A DNA stretch of 64,000 nucleotides from the NCBI GenBank assembly GCA_963971285.1, contig OZ020252.1, positions 8,159,662 through 8,223,661 of the forward strand. Direction: 5' to 3'. The position numbers and the translations under genes were made by a program. Positions 11,509 to 23,293 of this stretch are shown here, in pieces. The DNA comes from Astropecten irregularis (taxonomy: Eukaryota; Echinodermata; Asteroidea; Paxillosida; Astropectinidae). Each line of letters begins with the position of its first letter. Position 1 is the stretch's first letter. The notes under the pieces were generated by a model, which did not search any database, was not told where the DNA came from, and saw only the letters and a list, made by a program, of their open reading frames with translations.

Positions 11509-12981
11509 TTAAGTGACATTTATGTCCGATGACTTATGATCAGCACCGGTCAGTGAGGAGCCAGGTTCGAACTCGATCACCTCGGTATTCACGTTGAACC
11601 GCACGGTTCGCCTCTCGCCCATGAACGTGTCGTTGCCGACGGTGCTTAGCGTCTCTCCGAGGCAGCCGTCGTTGTCGATCACGATGGAGGTGTACTCGCT
11701 CAGGGACAGGTCACCGGTGTCGACTGCACCGCGGTGCTGAGAGTGGCTCGTTCGGTCGACACGGCTGGCAGGAGTCGTCGCTTCTGGGGTCGTCCGGGCT
11801 CCCGAAGAGTGGAGCTTCAATGAGGGCTCACTGGGAGTGACTGTATCGGCAGGGGACCATACTAAGAGTGCTGGGGCAGGCCTTTCACCACCTTTGTCCG
11901 ATTGAGAATTGACTGAACTCTTCTTGTCTAGAGCAGAATGGAGAGTTCCCTCTGCCCTGTGGGAACTGGGGTGAACGGAAGTCTCTGACTTGTTGCTGGC
12001 GACCTTGGCCTGGAGGGCAGGAGGCGGCGTTCTGTCCTTGTTGTCATGAAGATGTATGTGTTTTCCTCTTTCTATAGTCGAGTTGTCGGTTCTGCTCGTC
12101 ACACTGCCGGATGAGTTGGTGCTTTTTTCCTTAGACTGGCTGTTTTTGCGGATGGATTGAGTCTGCGTTGCCAGTCTTGTATCACCGGCAGATGCCGAGG
12201 ACTTCTCCCTGCGCGGGGATGGCTGGTGGTTGGTGCTCGGTAGTCCCGTCTCACACTCCGTGAGGGTCGAGGATTTGATTCTCGAGTGTCGAAATGAAAC
12301 CAGTGGCGGCGACGAATCCATTGAGATCCTGGGCAGGTGGACGTGGTGATGACCCGCGTTGCCCGGCTTCTGTTTGTGTTTGTCCTTGCCAGACCCAGCG
12401 GACTTGCTGCCGTCCGTCGGCCCGCTGCCCAGGATTGCATGGGAGCCGGGCCCATCGAGGGCCGACTTGTCCCGGTAGAGTCCGGCGAGTTTCTCGAACG
12501 CTGATGGCCTGGCCAGATCGAAGTCGGTGATGTCGGCCAGCTTGAGAGTCTGACGTCTCCGGGCGGCGTCGTGAGACGGACCGCTCGGTTGTGATCTACC
12601 ATCATCCCCAAGGCTGGAGAGCGAGGCACGGCGCTTGTATCCCGGGCCGCGTCCGGCCTCTGCGTTCCAAGCGGACGCCGAGCCGGTCATTCGAGACGTG
12701 CCCAGGGCTCGATTTCCCACACCACCCGATCTCATCGCGACGTCGGTACGGTGGTGCGACGCGCTGGACGGTACAAGGGCAGAGCTAGGGCTAGAGGTGG
12801 CGGACAAGGGAGGAAAGGAGACGTGCATGTCGTTGCCGAGTCGGAACGCAGGTCCGTCCACATCATCGGCTGCCAAGGTGCCGCTGTGATGATGGAAATA
12901 CATGGAAGGATAACCTAGAAAGAAACCTCGGAATGTTTGTCCGCCGACAATCCGTGTTTGCCCAACATCCATGACTGACAT
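11509..12981 (-). CDS. Orphan Ser-rich protein with C-terminal RVxF-like motif
   Basis: A 490-codon open frame, GC-rich against its AT-rich surroundings, which argues for real coding sequence. I do not recognise the family. The protein is low-complexity, rich in Ser, Thr, Pro and basic residues, and looks mostly disordered. It has no signal peptide or membrane helix. An ordered-looking patch (LADITDFDLARPSAFEKLA) lies near residue 148. The tail has GERRTVRFNVNTEVIEF near residues 455-471. R-T-V-R-F fits the PP1-docking RVxF consensus, so a phosphatase-targeting role is possible but unproven. The start is uncertain: TTTCTTTCTAG just before the codons for GYPSMYF (about 12917) resembles a splice acceptor, so the first 20-odd residues may be intronic and a 5' exon may lie upstream. 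A shadow frame at 12915-13115 could be such an exon; I see no clear donor. Confidence 0.65.
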   Translation of the reverse strand: MSVMDVGQTRIVGGQTFRGFFLGYPSMYFHHHSGTLAADDVDGPAFRLGNDMHVSFPPLSATSSPSSALVPSSASHHRTDVAMRSGGVGNRALGTSRMTGSASAWNAEAGRGPGYKRRASLSSLGDDGRSQPSGPSHDAARRRQTLKLADITDFDLARPSAFEKLAGLYRDKSALDGPGSHAILGSGPTDGSKSAGSGKDKHKQKPGNAGHHHVHLPRISMDSSPPLVSFRHSRIKSSTLTECETGLPSTNHQPSPRREKSSASAGDTRLATQTQSIRKNSQSKEKSTNSSGSVTSRTDNSTIERGKHIHLHDNKDRTPPPALQAKVASNKSETSVHPSSHRAEGTLHSALDKKSSVNSQSDKGGERPAPALLVWSPADTVTPSEPSLKLHSSGARTTPEATTPASRVDRTSHSQHRGAVDTGDLSLSEYTSIVIDNDGCLGETLSTVGNDTFMGERRTVRFNVNTEVIEFEPGSSLTGADHKSSDINVT

Positions 12982-15900
12982 GAACCGCAGCTTGCGATGG
13001 CCGCACTAACAGTCCAGGCCATTAGTTCCCTCTTGTGTGTGCCGAGGCTGAGCTTCAATCCCCCCGGTGTTTGCTTAGCTCTCAAGTCCACCGATAATGT
13101 TTGCTGTTGGCTCATTACTGTGTGTCCCCCGGTCCTAGGTACCTAGTAACGATTCCTCCTATCAGCGTCTATTCGGGAAACAGATTGACACTTTATTATC
13201 TCCAGCCAGTCTGAATGTTACTGAGAGCCACTTGAGTGCCCGAGTCCACAGTTAAAACTTCATTTATTGTTTTTTATCATCATCATCATGATTGTATATG
13301 ACTCGTCCTTCACAGTAGCAGCGGCGTGCATATCGCAACGCACCCACTATCTGCCGCAAATAGTACTGCTGACACGGTTGCTCCAAGCTCTTGTCAGTCG
13401 TGTTTGAAGAAAATACAAATGTTTCCATTCAATTCCCTCATTATGCCACTTTGGAAGCTATCACCAATCTGGCGGTGATGGTGCAATGTATTTCATGGTG
13501 TACTTTGCTCGACGAAGGGGCTTGAAGAATCACATACTGTCACTGCGAGTCACTGATGAGGGCTCTTGAATAACGCTGTCACATACATTTATTGTACATC
13601 GTGTATCCACTTTGAATTGTAGAGGTACACCTCAATATGTTTTTCGTGTTCTTTGGCAAAAGCCCTTCCTCCATAACAAAACAAAATCATCGAAGTAGAT
13701 GTTTCCCTCTCACATCTAGAACAAAATGACAGGTCAGTCCTTTCGACACACTACTGTGTTCATATCACCGTCGTGGCGCAAAGGCCAATCGATAGAAGTA
13801 GGCAATTGCAAAAGAAAAATATCAAATTTTCCAGTTTTTGTTCCCGGCCGCAGAACCGATGCAGTTATACAGAATCCCTGCAACCTCATCCAATGATGTA
13901 AACTGGTAGAATCTGTCATCAGGCGGTCCAACAGTTGAAACATTCCATGCAGGTCGACTGTTTTCACAACTGTGTGGTGTTTTTTCCGTAGATGACTTTC
14001 AAGATTCCAATATTCAAAATACTGTTTGCAGAAAGACAGCCCGTTGCGTTTTTGATGATATTCTGTTGTAAATGCGGATCTCAGAGTGTGGAATACGTCT
14101 CGGCCTCCGTCCGGCAAAGTTGAGAACGTTTCTGGTTTTGTGTTGCAATAATTCAGCAAATATTCTCCGGTGTAGTTTTAGAAACCAGTCAAGTCTCTTC
14201 AAGCATAGAACTGAATTTTACATAGTGTGCCCATCGTAGTGTGTATTAACGGAACACAATTGACGGATGAGTGGATATTGTGTGCATACACATGGCACCC
14301 TGTTATAGTAGGTTTATGCTCGTTCCGAATAGGTTGAATGAAGGATTTAAGTATAAATCGTCTTATACGAGATCGCATTGAATACAGTGAAACGAGCAAC
14401 TGCCAGCTTTTATTCGAGTTTCTTGAGACCAGATTCTCTCCATTGAGGACGATGGGCTTAATTACACCTCGTTCCCTAAGCAACGGAGAGCTTCGGCGGC
14501 CGGAGATATAAAGCATCCGCCTTGCCTAGCCTAGCCTAGCCTGTCCGGCGTGAATTGTTTACAGTTAAATGCAAAGTCATGAAACCTAAGTATCAGTTTG
14601 GTGTTGGAAATCAAGAAGGTTTGGTATAATGTGTGTGTGTTTGGTGGCTGGACGGTGTTTGGGTGTTCCCATTCCGGGTGGACTGCATCAGCATCGCAAG
14701 AAACCGTGCGATATTCGTTCTATGTGGCTTGCACGACTTATGGGTGCACCCAAGTAAATAGTCCCAAAATCCGTCCGCCGAGCTCATTAATAAAAGTTAA
14801 GCACTCAATATATTTTAAATAAGAGAGTTGTGAGGGCTATGAAAATGAAGGATTGAAGAAACTTACTGGCACTGGACCTCCTGCCTGGACTCTATAGGCT
14901 TCCATGGGTGACCATTTTTGATGCAATGGGGTGAGAAAGTGGGTCTATTTCAGCCGCTTTGCAGAGGGATGTTATTTTGAAAATGGCTTCTTTGACTGGA
15001 GTGATCTATACCTTGTTTTAGGGGTGGTCAGCTGAGAATGAGTATATCTCAAAAATTCAATGGTCAACCCATCATAAAATGAAAAGAAAATGAAACGGTT
15101 ACATGTTCATCATCATCATTTTTCTCATGTGCAACTTGAACACATGTGAGAGTTCTGTGTATTTTTAAATAATAAGTATTTTTTGAAGTATAAGGATTTA
15201 TCACTGTTGGCCATGGGAGTTAATTTACTTGGGTGCAACCTTGTGGGTACATGGTTGTACCCCTCCGGGGACAGAACGGCACTTTTGCCGACAGCGATCG
15301 ATGTCCAGCCATTTAGTGCAAACACACACCCTTCAATTCAGCATGTTGACCCAACGGCTCAGGCGAGCCGCCGAGAGTGTCTAGTGTTTAACGTACAACA
15401 TAACAAAAATGCACAACAATAGGGTGAAGCCTTCATCATGATTACAAATTAAAGAGGTGTCCTAAAAATAGATTTACGCCAATTACGCGGCACCCTAAAT
15501 AGCCCATGCGGTTCTGGGAAAGAAGCTTATAAAAGTGTGAGCAAACCTTTCACATTTAGTAGGCTTATTTACATGAAGCTGAAGTTTCAGGGTAAAAAAA
15601 CAAAACAAACCGAGGATAAGGTGTAAGGTAAATATACTAACGCCGAACGTATTAATATTCATTAGATATAACGTGTTGTGACCCTTGAAATTCCTTAACT
15701 TTGGCCACAGATTGTCTGCTATTTAGCTTCATTTCAGGATCACTTGATTTCGCGAGTTTCTTTTTACAGACTATGAGCTCTAAAGGCAGTTGTTTGATAA
15801 TCAGTCACTCTGGTCCTTTAATTGGTCATACCATTTGCCTCTTGAATTATTACAGCATATTCAGTTTCCATCTTGTAGCCTTCACACTTTCTGAATCGGA

Positions 15901-16339
15901 GTATAATATTATACTTTGCTTCACCCACAATTGAAGTCTATATCCACGATCTGCAACCACTTTGGAACTCCCTGTAAATCCCCCGTATCGTTTTTCTATC
16001 GCAATGTTGAAAACTTGTGGCAGTTTTACCGTTAATTTCAGCAACCGTGGCCCGTATTATAAGTTCACCATTTTCTATCTTCCTTATTTCACCATTTTTC
16101 TCATTCAAATGTTCGGAATCCACTTGTTTCCCTTGGCCTCAAATACCTAGTGGTTATCTCGGACTTGCAATAACATTTTGTTTCTCATATGAAAGGAAAT
16201 ACTGCAATTCTACTTGATTTCCCCTGAAAAGACAAAAATGAAATCCGGTAAAAAGATGAAATACTAACCGGACTGCCTGTTCTGTATTTTATTACGTATG
16301 CCCTCAATTATAGCGAATGCATTGTTGGATCCGTTCTTA
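12982..16339. other. Long gene-poor stretch
   Basis: Several open frames of 60-140 codons exist on both strands (for example 13734-14159 minus) but none shows a domain, a signal peptide or splice-linked continuation. Part may be promoter or 5' untranslated sequence of the minus gene ending at 11509. TAGCCTAGCCTAGCCTAGCC at about 14525 is a short tandem pentamer. No family A-W element recognised. Confidence 0.4.
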
Positions 16340-16972
16340 TTAACGGTAATATCATACTTTGGTTTTTATCAAAGAAATACAGATTCATGGGCAAAAATAT
16401 CAAGACATAATTTTATTCAGTAACAGGATCTGTGAAAATTTCAGTCCCATACGGTGCCCACCTTTTGAGAAAACAGTGAAAACAGCCACAGTATTTCTAA
16501 AATGTTTTCTCTTTTATATTTGATCTTTTGGAAGATCAAAAAGATTTTACTAATTTCTGGATAGATACACCACCATTTCAGGCGGAAATATTTTAACGGT
16601 ATGTTTCTACCACCACCATCTTCATACCCTGTAAGTTATACGTAAATCTGTGAACATTTCTGTTTCGATTTCTTACCATGCCAAAGTATGATACTGGATG
16701 GTATGGTAAGATGGTAAGATGGTGCTGGTAGAATATTTAAAATATTTGCGCCTGAAATTGTGTATTTATCCAGAAATTAGTAAAACAAAGACCGAAAACA
16801 GTTATGATCTCAAACCATTCTTTACTAAAAATTGAGTCGGGTTTTCGCTAATTTCTCCTGACTCAGATGTCCGATTGAGCTTAAATGTACACAGGTTTAT
16901 TATTTCATGTACATGTTGGATCAGACACAGTGTGTGTGCTGTTCTGTGACCATTACCAATCATGTTTTATAC
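16340..16972. repeat. Family A MITE followed by a family B copy
   Basis: 16340-16695 is family A (TTAACGGTAATATCATACTTTGG to CCAAAGTATGATACTGG). 16700-16972 is a family B copy in reverse order (TGGTGCTGGTAGAA to CTGTGACCATTACCAATCATG). They lie end to end. Confidence 0.7.
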
Positions 16973-17349
16973 ATTCAATCTTATATATCTTCATTAATCT
17001 AAGATACAACTCCTTATCGCAGTTTGTAGAGCAACCGTCTCCGATGGAAAAGAAAATACAAATAAAAGGGATGACATTTTCACCCAGAGCTTAACACAAA
17101 GAACATGGGATGTTCAACAAAATTCCGTGACAACAGTGAAAGTTTTCTGGTGGACAAAATGCAAAAATTAATGCCGCGCAAAAAAATGGATTTCTTAGAA
17201 CTGACACGTTTTAATCACCGACACTATCCTGTCATACGATCAGGCGTATAAGTATTCATTTCCTGCTGAGTAAATAAACTTGGTCAACTTTCATTTTCCT
17301 TTTGTCTGCAAAAATCATGAATTACAGTGACAGCCGCATTATTGCTGGT

Positions 17350-17480
17350 AGTCTCATTTTGTATAGACTTGTAGACAAGTCGTTAGAAGTCGCTGTGATC
17401 GTCTCTGCTTTCACGCGATTCTCACGATACCGTTCTACTTTCTCGCGAGATTTTGGCGAGATTTCGGCTCTTGGGACCAC
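17350..17480. repeat. Family M element, single arm
   Basis: Shares TCTCTGCTTTCACGCGA and GCGAGATTTTGGC with the palindromic copy at 37745-37984. Only one arm is present here. Confidence 0.55.
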
Positions 17481-17533
17481 TTGAAACTACCAACTTGTAT
17501 GTTCCCACAAGAGAAACTGACTGAATTTAAAGT

Positions 17534-17870
17534 CATTGGAAAGTGAATAAAGAAAAATTGACTGGAGCGGGATTCGAACCGGCGACCTCCTGAATACCGT
17601 ACAGGCTCTACCAACTGAGCCATCCAGCCCTATGTTGCTGGTGACCCCAATAGTCAACAATCTTTGTTCGTTTGGCAATCAGAAGCCATGAAACCACGCA
17701 CACACCGCCACACCCCAAGGTTTCAATGATACACACAGCAGACTATTGGGGTCACCACCAACATAGGGCTGGATGGCTCAGTTGGTAGAGCGCCTGTACG
17801 GTGATTCAGGAGGTCGCCGGTTCGAATCCTGCTCCAGTCAATTTGGCTTTGTTAACTTGTTTAGGCCTAG
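17534..17870. repeat. Head-to-head pair of tRNA-like repeats
   Basis: A minus tRNA-like copy (17559-17630) and a plus copy (17766-17840) face away from a shared centre, forming a large hairpin. Both have A-box GGCTCAGTTGGTAGAGC (the minus copy lacks two bases there) and B-box GGTTCGAATCC. Both flanks read ACTATTGGGGTCACCA towards the centre. The loop would present ACGGTAT or ACGGTGA with C instead of U at position 33, which argues against a working tRNA. Confidence 0.75.
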
Positions 17871-18091
17871 TTGCTTGCTTTGCAATGTGACACGTGTTTT
17901 TGTCCCATACACAACCCGACGTGACTTCTGGCATCCATTCTAATGTTGTAAAAACTTCACAAGTTTAGAATGCACCCAGAAATGTGACTGTGTGAAAGTT
18001 GATAAAACCACTGAAACCAATCGAAATTGTCTGTAGATATTTTGCATGCATGTTTTTATTTTAGTCAATAATTATGGCTGCAACATAAACA

Positions 18092-18275
18092 GGGGTCGAT
18101 TTCACCCTTTCCTTCCTCCATGATTTCACCAAACTCATCGTAACTTATTATCAATCGTAGGACTTATGATGCATTACTCTACCATGTGTTACACGTGCAA
18201 CATGTATGTGCATACGATATGTTATCCTTCGTAGTTGGAGTTGCGATCCATAGGGCTTCGTGAAATCGATTCCTG
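18092..18275. repeat. Family D MITE, reverse orientation
   Basis: GGGGTCGATTTCACC and CACCAAACTCATCGTAACTT at the left; GGGCTTCGTGAAATCGAT at the right. Longer than the 140-bp copy at 11034. Confidence 0.65.
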
Positions 18276-19046
18276 AAACAAAAAATAGGCCTTATGATAC
18301 TGTTGAGTCAATATCGTTTTCAAATTCACAACCCAGCCGGATTTGGCATAATATTATTTGATGTCTATTTCCTCATGGAGTATACAATGAAACTTGGTTG
18401 TTTTTTCTCTCCCAAGTTCAAAGGTTCCACATGATTGAACACGTGTAGAAAGTGAACAAAAGGGGATGTAAACCACTACGTCATGTTGTGGTGTGTGTCG
18501 GTGCAGTGTGTATACCTCCGACCTCTATCGAGGAGGAAGTATATACCTCACATAATATGCATTTCCTATGGGGCTTTTTTTTTAATAATCTACACACGAA
18601 CTGTTCATCTATCACTTCTGGGAAAGATTCAGCACGATTATTTTGTTTTCATGATTTAATCCCAATATTTCCATTCTGACGGTGCACGCGGCCATCTTGA
18701 AGCAAGGATTCCATACATGTGATCGCGGTATTGAGAGAGCAAGAATCCATAAGGTAAATTTCCTACCGAGTTTTCGTCGAACGTGTGGGTATAAACATAA
18801 TGAAAAGCCTTTTGAATGTATCGAGATGTATAAATATGGAGGACTCATTTATTCTTGTTGACAACCGATGTTTGTTGCTTTTGGCTGGTATACGCAGCTA
18901 CTGTTTGTTTTGTATAGCTATAACACTCGCATGTATATTGATTAGTCTGATGTTGATTTTAGCAAGGAGTTAGTGTTTTAGCAATTTTCTCTCCGCCCTT
19001 GTTTTGCTGAAACGGCTCTGTAAGATTTTGGCCTGATTTAGGTTCA
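18276..19046. other. Gene-free stretch
   Basis: A small hairpin (TATACCTCC..GGAGGAAGTATA near 18510-18545) and nothing else supported. Confidence 0.4.
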
Positions 19047-19698
19047 GATTGAGATTGGGATTGAGATTGAGATTGAGATTGAGATTGAGATTGGGATTGA
19101 GATTGAGATTGGGATTGAGATTGAGATTGAGACTGAGATTGAGATTGGGATTGAGATTGAGATTGGGATTGAGATTGAGATTGGGATTGAGATTGAGATT
19201 GGGATTGAGATTGAGATTGGGATTGAGATTGGGATTGAGATTGGGATTGAGATTGAGACTGAGATTGGGATTGAGATTGGGATTGAGATTGAGACTGAAA
19301 GTTGAAGTTGAGAGTTTGGATTGGGATTGGGATTGAATTTGAGATTGAGATTAAGATTGAGATTGAGGGCGAGATTGACATTGACATTGAGATTAAGTTG
19401 AGATCGAGTGAGATTTCTGATTTGAGATTGAGATTGAGATTGAGATTGACATTGAGATTAAGTTGAGATTGAGATGTGAGGTTGAGATTGAGATTGAGAT
19501 TAAGTTGAGATTGAGATTGAGATTAGGTTGAGATTGAGATTTGAGATTGAGATTGAAAGTTGAGAGTTTGGATTGAGATTGAGATTGACATTGACATTGA
19601 CATTGACGTTAAGTTGAGATTTGAGGTTGAGACTGAGATTGAGATTGGAAGTTGAGATTGAAAGTTGAGAGTTTGGATTGAGATTGAGATTAAAATTT
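19047..19698. repeat. (GAGATT)n hexanucleotide satellite
   Basis: An almost unbroken GAGATT array from 19047 to 19310, with GGGATT and GACTGA variants. It then becomes interrupted, with GACATT and AAGTTG variants, to about 19698. Because the unit is six bases, long open frames exist on both strands (Gln-Ser and Leu-Arg repeats). These are composition artefacts. Confidence 0.9.
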
Positions 19699-20131
19699 GA
19701 GATTGGAAATGTAGTTGAGTTTTTAGAAGACAGTCCGTCGACAAACTCCATCAGCGGAAACATAATATCCATGCAGGCTTGGGGAAGCGTTGAAAATTCA
19801 ATTCCAGTTAAAAGTTTGTGTATGTTTTTGTTTGTCTTTTGACAAAAAGTTGTGCATTGCTAGACATGCCAATGTTAGGTTTGCTATGTCATTGTATGTA
19901 GCTGGGGCACGTACGTGGTGTATTGTGTCCATGATTAATCATCGTACTATTCTTGGTACCATTGTAACGATAATACATTATTGTTGAACCTTACATGGGG
20001 AAACAGTATGGCGTAATTACTGTTGGGGGTCGTATAGGCCTAATAGAAATCGCATACAGGTATCTTGTGCTATATTATAAGACACTGTTCCAATAGCCTA
20101 TAACCAGTTCAATTTTAACGCATTGGCTCTA

Positions 20132-20727
20132 GGGCCCGAAATTTCATAGAGTTGCTAAGCACCAAAAATTGCTTAAAGGTATAATACATGATTGGTAAAG
20201 GTGACAGAACAGCGTTCACACCTTGTTTAATCCAGTATCTGCATGATATAATAAGCCTGTGAAAAATTGAGCTCAATCGGACATCTGAGTCACGAGAAAA
20301 TACCGAAAATCCGACTTAACTTTTTTTCTTATAAAACATAAAGAATGGTTTTGATCTTACCCCGAGATCAAAACTGTTTTCGGTCTTTGTTTGACTAATT
20401 TCTGGATAAATACACCATTTCAGGCAGAACTATTTCATTGGTTGAACCAGCACCATCCTCAATCCTGAAAGTTATACGTTAATCTGTGAAGATTTCTGTT
20501 TGGGTATGTTACCAATCCTGCAATGTACTTTTAAGCACCGAAACCTTGGTAATCATGAAAATAAGTATGCCAGCCAAAATGACTCCTTGTGAATGTTGAG
20601 CTCAGCAAACAATGGCCAAATAAAAGTCAAAAGCATGAACATTTGGTTGGTAATCCTGTTTGATCAAGGAAGACTTTTCATGCTTAACGCAAGTTTTGTG
20701 CTTAAGCAGCTCTATGAAATTGGCCCC
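20132..20727. repeat. Family C MITE with a family B MITE inserted
   Basis: Outer family C ends are GGGCCCGAAATTTCATAGAG and CAGCTCTATGAAATTGGCCC. A family B copy (20173-20534) with TTAA on both sides interrupts it at GCTTAA, so B is younger than C here. Confidence 0.8.
20173..20534. repeat. Family B MITE, complete, nested
   Basis: TTAA at 20173-20176 and 20531-20534. The ends are AGGTATAATACATGATTGG and ACCAATCCTGCAATGTACTT. The interior has AAAATTGAGCTCAATCGGAC and the GATCAAAACTGTTTTCGGTC segment. Confidence 0.85.
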
Positions 20728-20940
20728 TGATGAACCTTTTAAAAGTTACTTCAGCTCACTGCATTTTAATCATGATGATAATATTATAAGTGCTATCGAA
20801 ACAATTTGGACTTTTTGGATGTTACGGTGGCCCTCATCGAACATTTACGACTCTAACTTTCTACATAAATTACACGAACATAAAAAACACGGAACCGAAA
20901 GAGCCATTGCAATTAATATTAAATGAAATGATTTCTTTCT

Positions 20941-21176
20941 TACGAAAGCCCTGTGGTGCCATCAAGTATATATTTTGAAAAAGTGAAGTATATATTTCAA
21001 AATTTGTTTTTTCGAGATATATATTTACAGATTTGTTTTTTCGAGATATATTTTTCTAAATTTGTTTTTTCGAGATATATAAATATCTCGAAAAACACAT
21101 TATATAAAAACACCTTTTGAAATATATACTTCACTTTTTCAGAATATATACTTGATGGCACTACAGGGCTTTCGTA
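20941..21176. repeat. AT-rich palindromic element (family N)
   Basis: TACGAAAGCCCTGTGGTGCC at the left is inverted as GGCACTACAGGGCTTTCGTA at the right. Arms continue through ATCAAGTATATA and GTGAAGTATATATTTC. The centre holds three tandem TTTGTTTTTTCGAGATATAT units. Confidence 0.75.
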
Positions 21177-21416
21177 CTTTCTCTCTCTTCGAAGCATATT
21201 ATGCATAACGCACGGGGGCGGGGCAGACGGGTCGATCGGAGGGAAATTCCCATCTTTTGTTCATGTGAGGCCATAAACAAACAATTATGTAGGCGTATGC
21301 CGCGAATAATACTTTGCCCTTATACTGCGTGTGAATCACTCTTTTTTTCAATGCACTCATTGTACACTGTCAAGTTGTGTTTACAGGAATCAATTTTTTG
21401 TTACTAATGCGCCATT

Positions 21417-21566
21417 TTAAAGGTAATATCATACTTTGGTTTTTATCAAAGAAATAGATTCATGGGCACAAATATCATGACAGATACAGTAATGGCCATC
21501 TTTATACCCTGTCTGTGAAGATTTCTGTTTCTGTATGCTACCAAAGTACTATGATACTACCTTTAA
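21417..21566. repeat. Family A internal-deletion derivative
   Basis: Only 150 bp, but with TTAA at both ends (21417-21420, 21563-21566) and both termini (AGGTAATATCATACTTTGGT left). The middle two-thirds of the family is missing. Confidence 0.8.
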
Positions 21567-22571
21567 GACAAGATATAAGAACCCCCCCCCCCCTTTTCAG
21601 TGTTTTGCAAACAAAAAAGATATTATCGCATAATTATAGCGGGACGGTTTTCTTCCATTTATTTCGTTTGAAGCATAGTGCAGTATATTGCTACATTCAT
21701 GTAATAACTTTAACACTGAGTAATTCAGACAGAGACTAAGAGTTCTGTTGGCACTTTATATTTAATAGCACGACATGTTCACAGCTGCACAGTATATCAT
21801 TCTGAAGTTATAAGTAACAAGACATCTACAAGCCAAGTATGAGTCTCGAATGATATTAAAGTCATAATAGGAATCACGAGCAGAATTATAAGACAGATGA
21901 CTGAAGAATGACTGAACCAATGACTGCTATAATTAGACTCAACATTGTATCCTTTATAAGCCAGCATAATAAACACTGGAGCTTTTAGCTAATGAAATTA
22001 TAGCCAATTAGCCCATTTTGCAAAAACTAACAGACCATGTACTGCTGTTTAACAAAACTAGCCATGCAGGGGCGAATTAGCTAATGATGCAAGTGCTAAT
22101 TAGCAAAGATTGCAATCTACAAGATGTGGTGTTGCACAAAACAGTGCAAAGCACTAAATGGATTAGCAAAGACAGGCTAGCATTCTCAAAACACACTGGG
22201 GCAGATTAGGCAATGCTAGATAAGGAGCAAGTAATGGCAGCACGGTAGGGGCTGAAAACAATGAATTGAAACAATGTCCCCATTGTTCGTAAAAGCATGG
22301 AGGAAGGAATCTTCCTCCATGGTAAAAGCATAGTAAAAGTGTTAAAGAAGTGGTAAAACATAACATTTTAACACAAAAAGAGTATAGAATTATAAAAAAT
22401 AACACGAAAACTAAAAGTATATATAAACAACTACATGGAATTGAGATAAGTAACAAAAAAAAACACCAATTAATCAAGATTTAACTCTCATACTATCAAG
22501 AAGCAAGAAGATGATTGTTGTGACACCACGATCCGGAAGCTAGAGGTATCAATACAGAACCAATGAAAGTA
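21567..22571. other. Gene-free AT-rich stretch
   Basis: A C-run at 21583-21594. There is a 104-codon Phe/Leu-rich frame on the minus strand (22163-22477) that I treat as chance. No family element recognised. Confidence 0.4.
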
Positions 22572-22802
22572 GGGGCCTTTTCCAAACCTCGACTCCGGCT
22601 TCGGCTCCATTTCGTGACTCCATTTTTGAATAACAGGTATCAAAATAGTGGCTTTTGGTTACGGATTGGAAGTAGCTACTCTATTTTGAACAAGAAAACA
22701 GAGATTCAGCTTCAATGAAAAGCCACAACCTTCATTTTCAGCATAAGGATGACAGCGCCGGAGCCTGAGCCTGAGCCGGAGCCGAGGTTTGGAAAAGGGC
22801 CC
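22572..22802. repeat. Family G MITE, copy 2
   Basis: GGGGCCTTTTCCAAACCTCG at the left and CGAGGTTTGGAAAAGGGCCC at the right. Inner hexamer arms are GGCTTCGGCTCC and GGAGCCTGAGCCTGAGCCGG. The best-kept copy of this family. Confidence 0.85.
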
Positions 22803-23293
22803 TGGAGTAAAGAATATCAATCCTTAGAACTCATAAAGAATCAGATGGTCACCAACAAACGATCAACTTGAATCGATATATAGGCAATAATCAACGATGC
22901 AAAAATCACTGAGAAATCAACAATGGACAAATACTGAATGAATAACAAAAGTAATGGTTCCCGATGCGAATTCTTATGAATGAGCACAGAGCAAAATACG
23001 CAAGTCGAAGACATTCAGTAACATAAGGAACACATGTTAAAAATAGGCGGCATTTAAAATATGGGAACCGAGATATAGGCCCCTTAATGAAAAAAACAAA
23101 ACAGAATTGAAATCAACAATTTTCTAGATCGAACAGTAAGTACTCGAATGTCTAAAGTGAAATAAAACGATGTACAAAGCATTTAGCAAAATGTGATTGA
23201 AAATGGTCCATAGCACATATATAATTATCAATTCCACGTTAATATACAGGCATGGAACAAATCACACAACGTACACAGACAATCAATAATATA

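Noticed and set aside
12099-12629. 176-residue frame on the same strand as the orphan gene
   Set aside because: Shadow frame inside the GC-rich 490-codon frame.
13734-14159. 141-residue minus-strand frame
   Set aside because: No recognisable domain, no splice-linked neighbours and no compositional shift.
18959-19387. 142-residue Gln-Ser repeat frame and the opposite Leu-Arg frame
   Set aside because: Both are forced by the GAGATT hexamer array.
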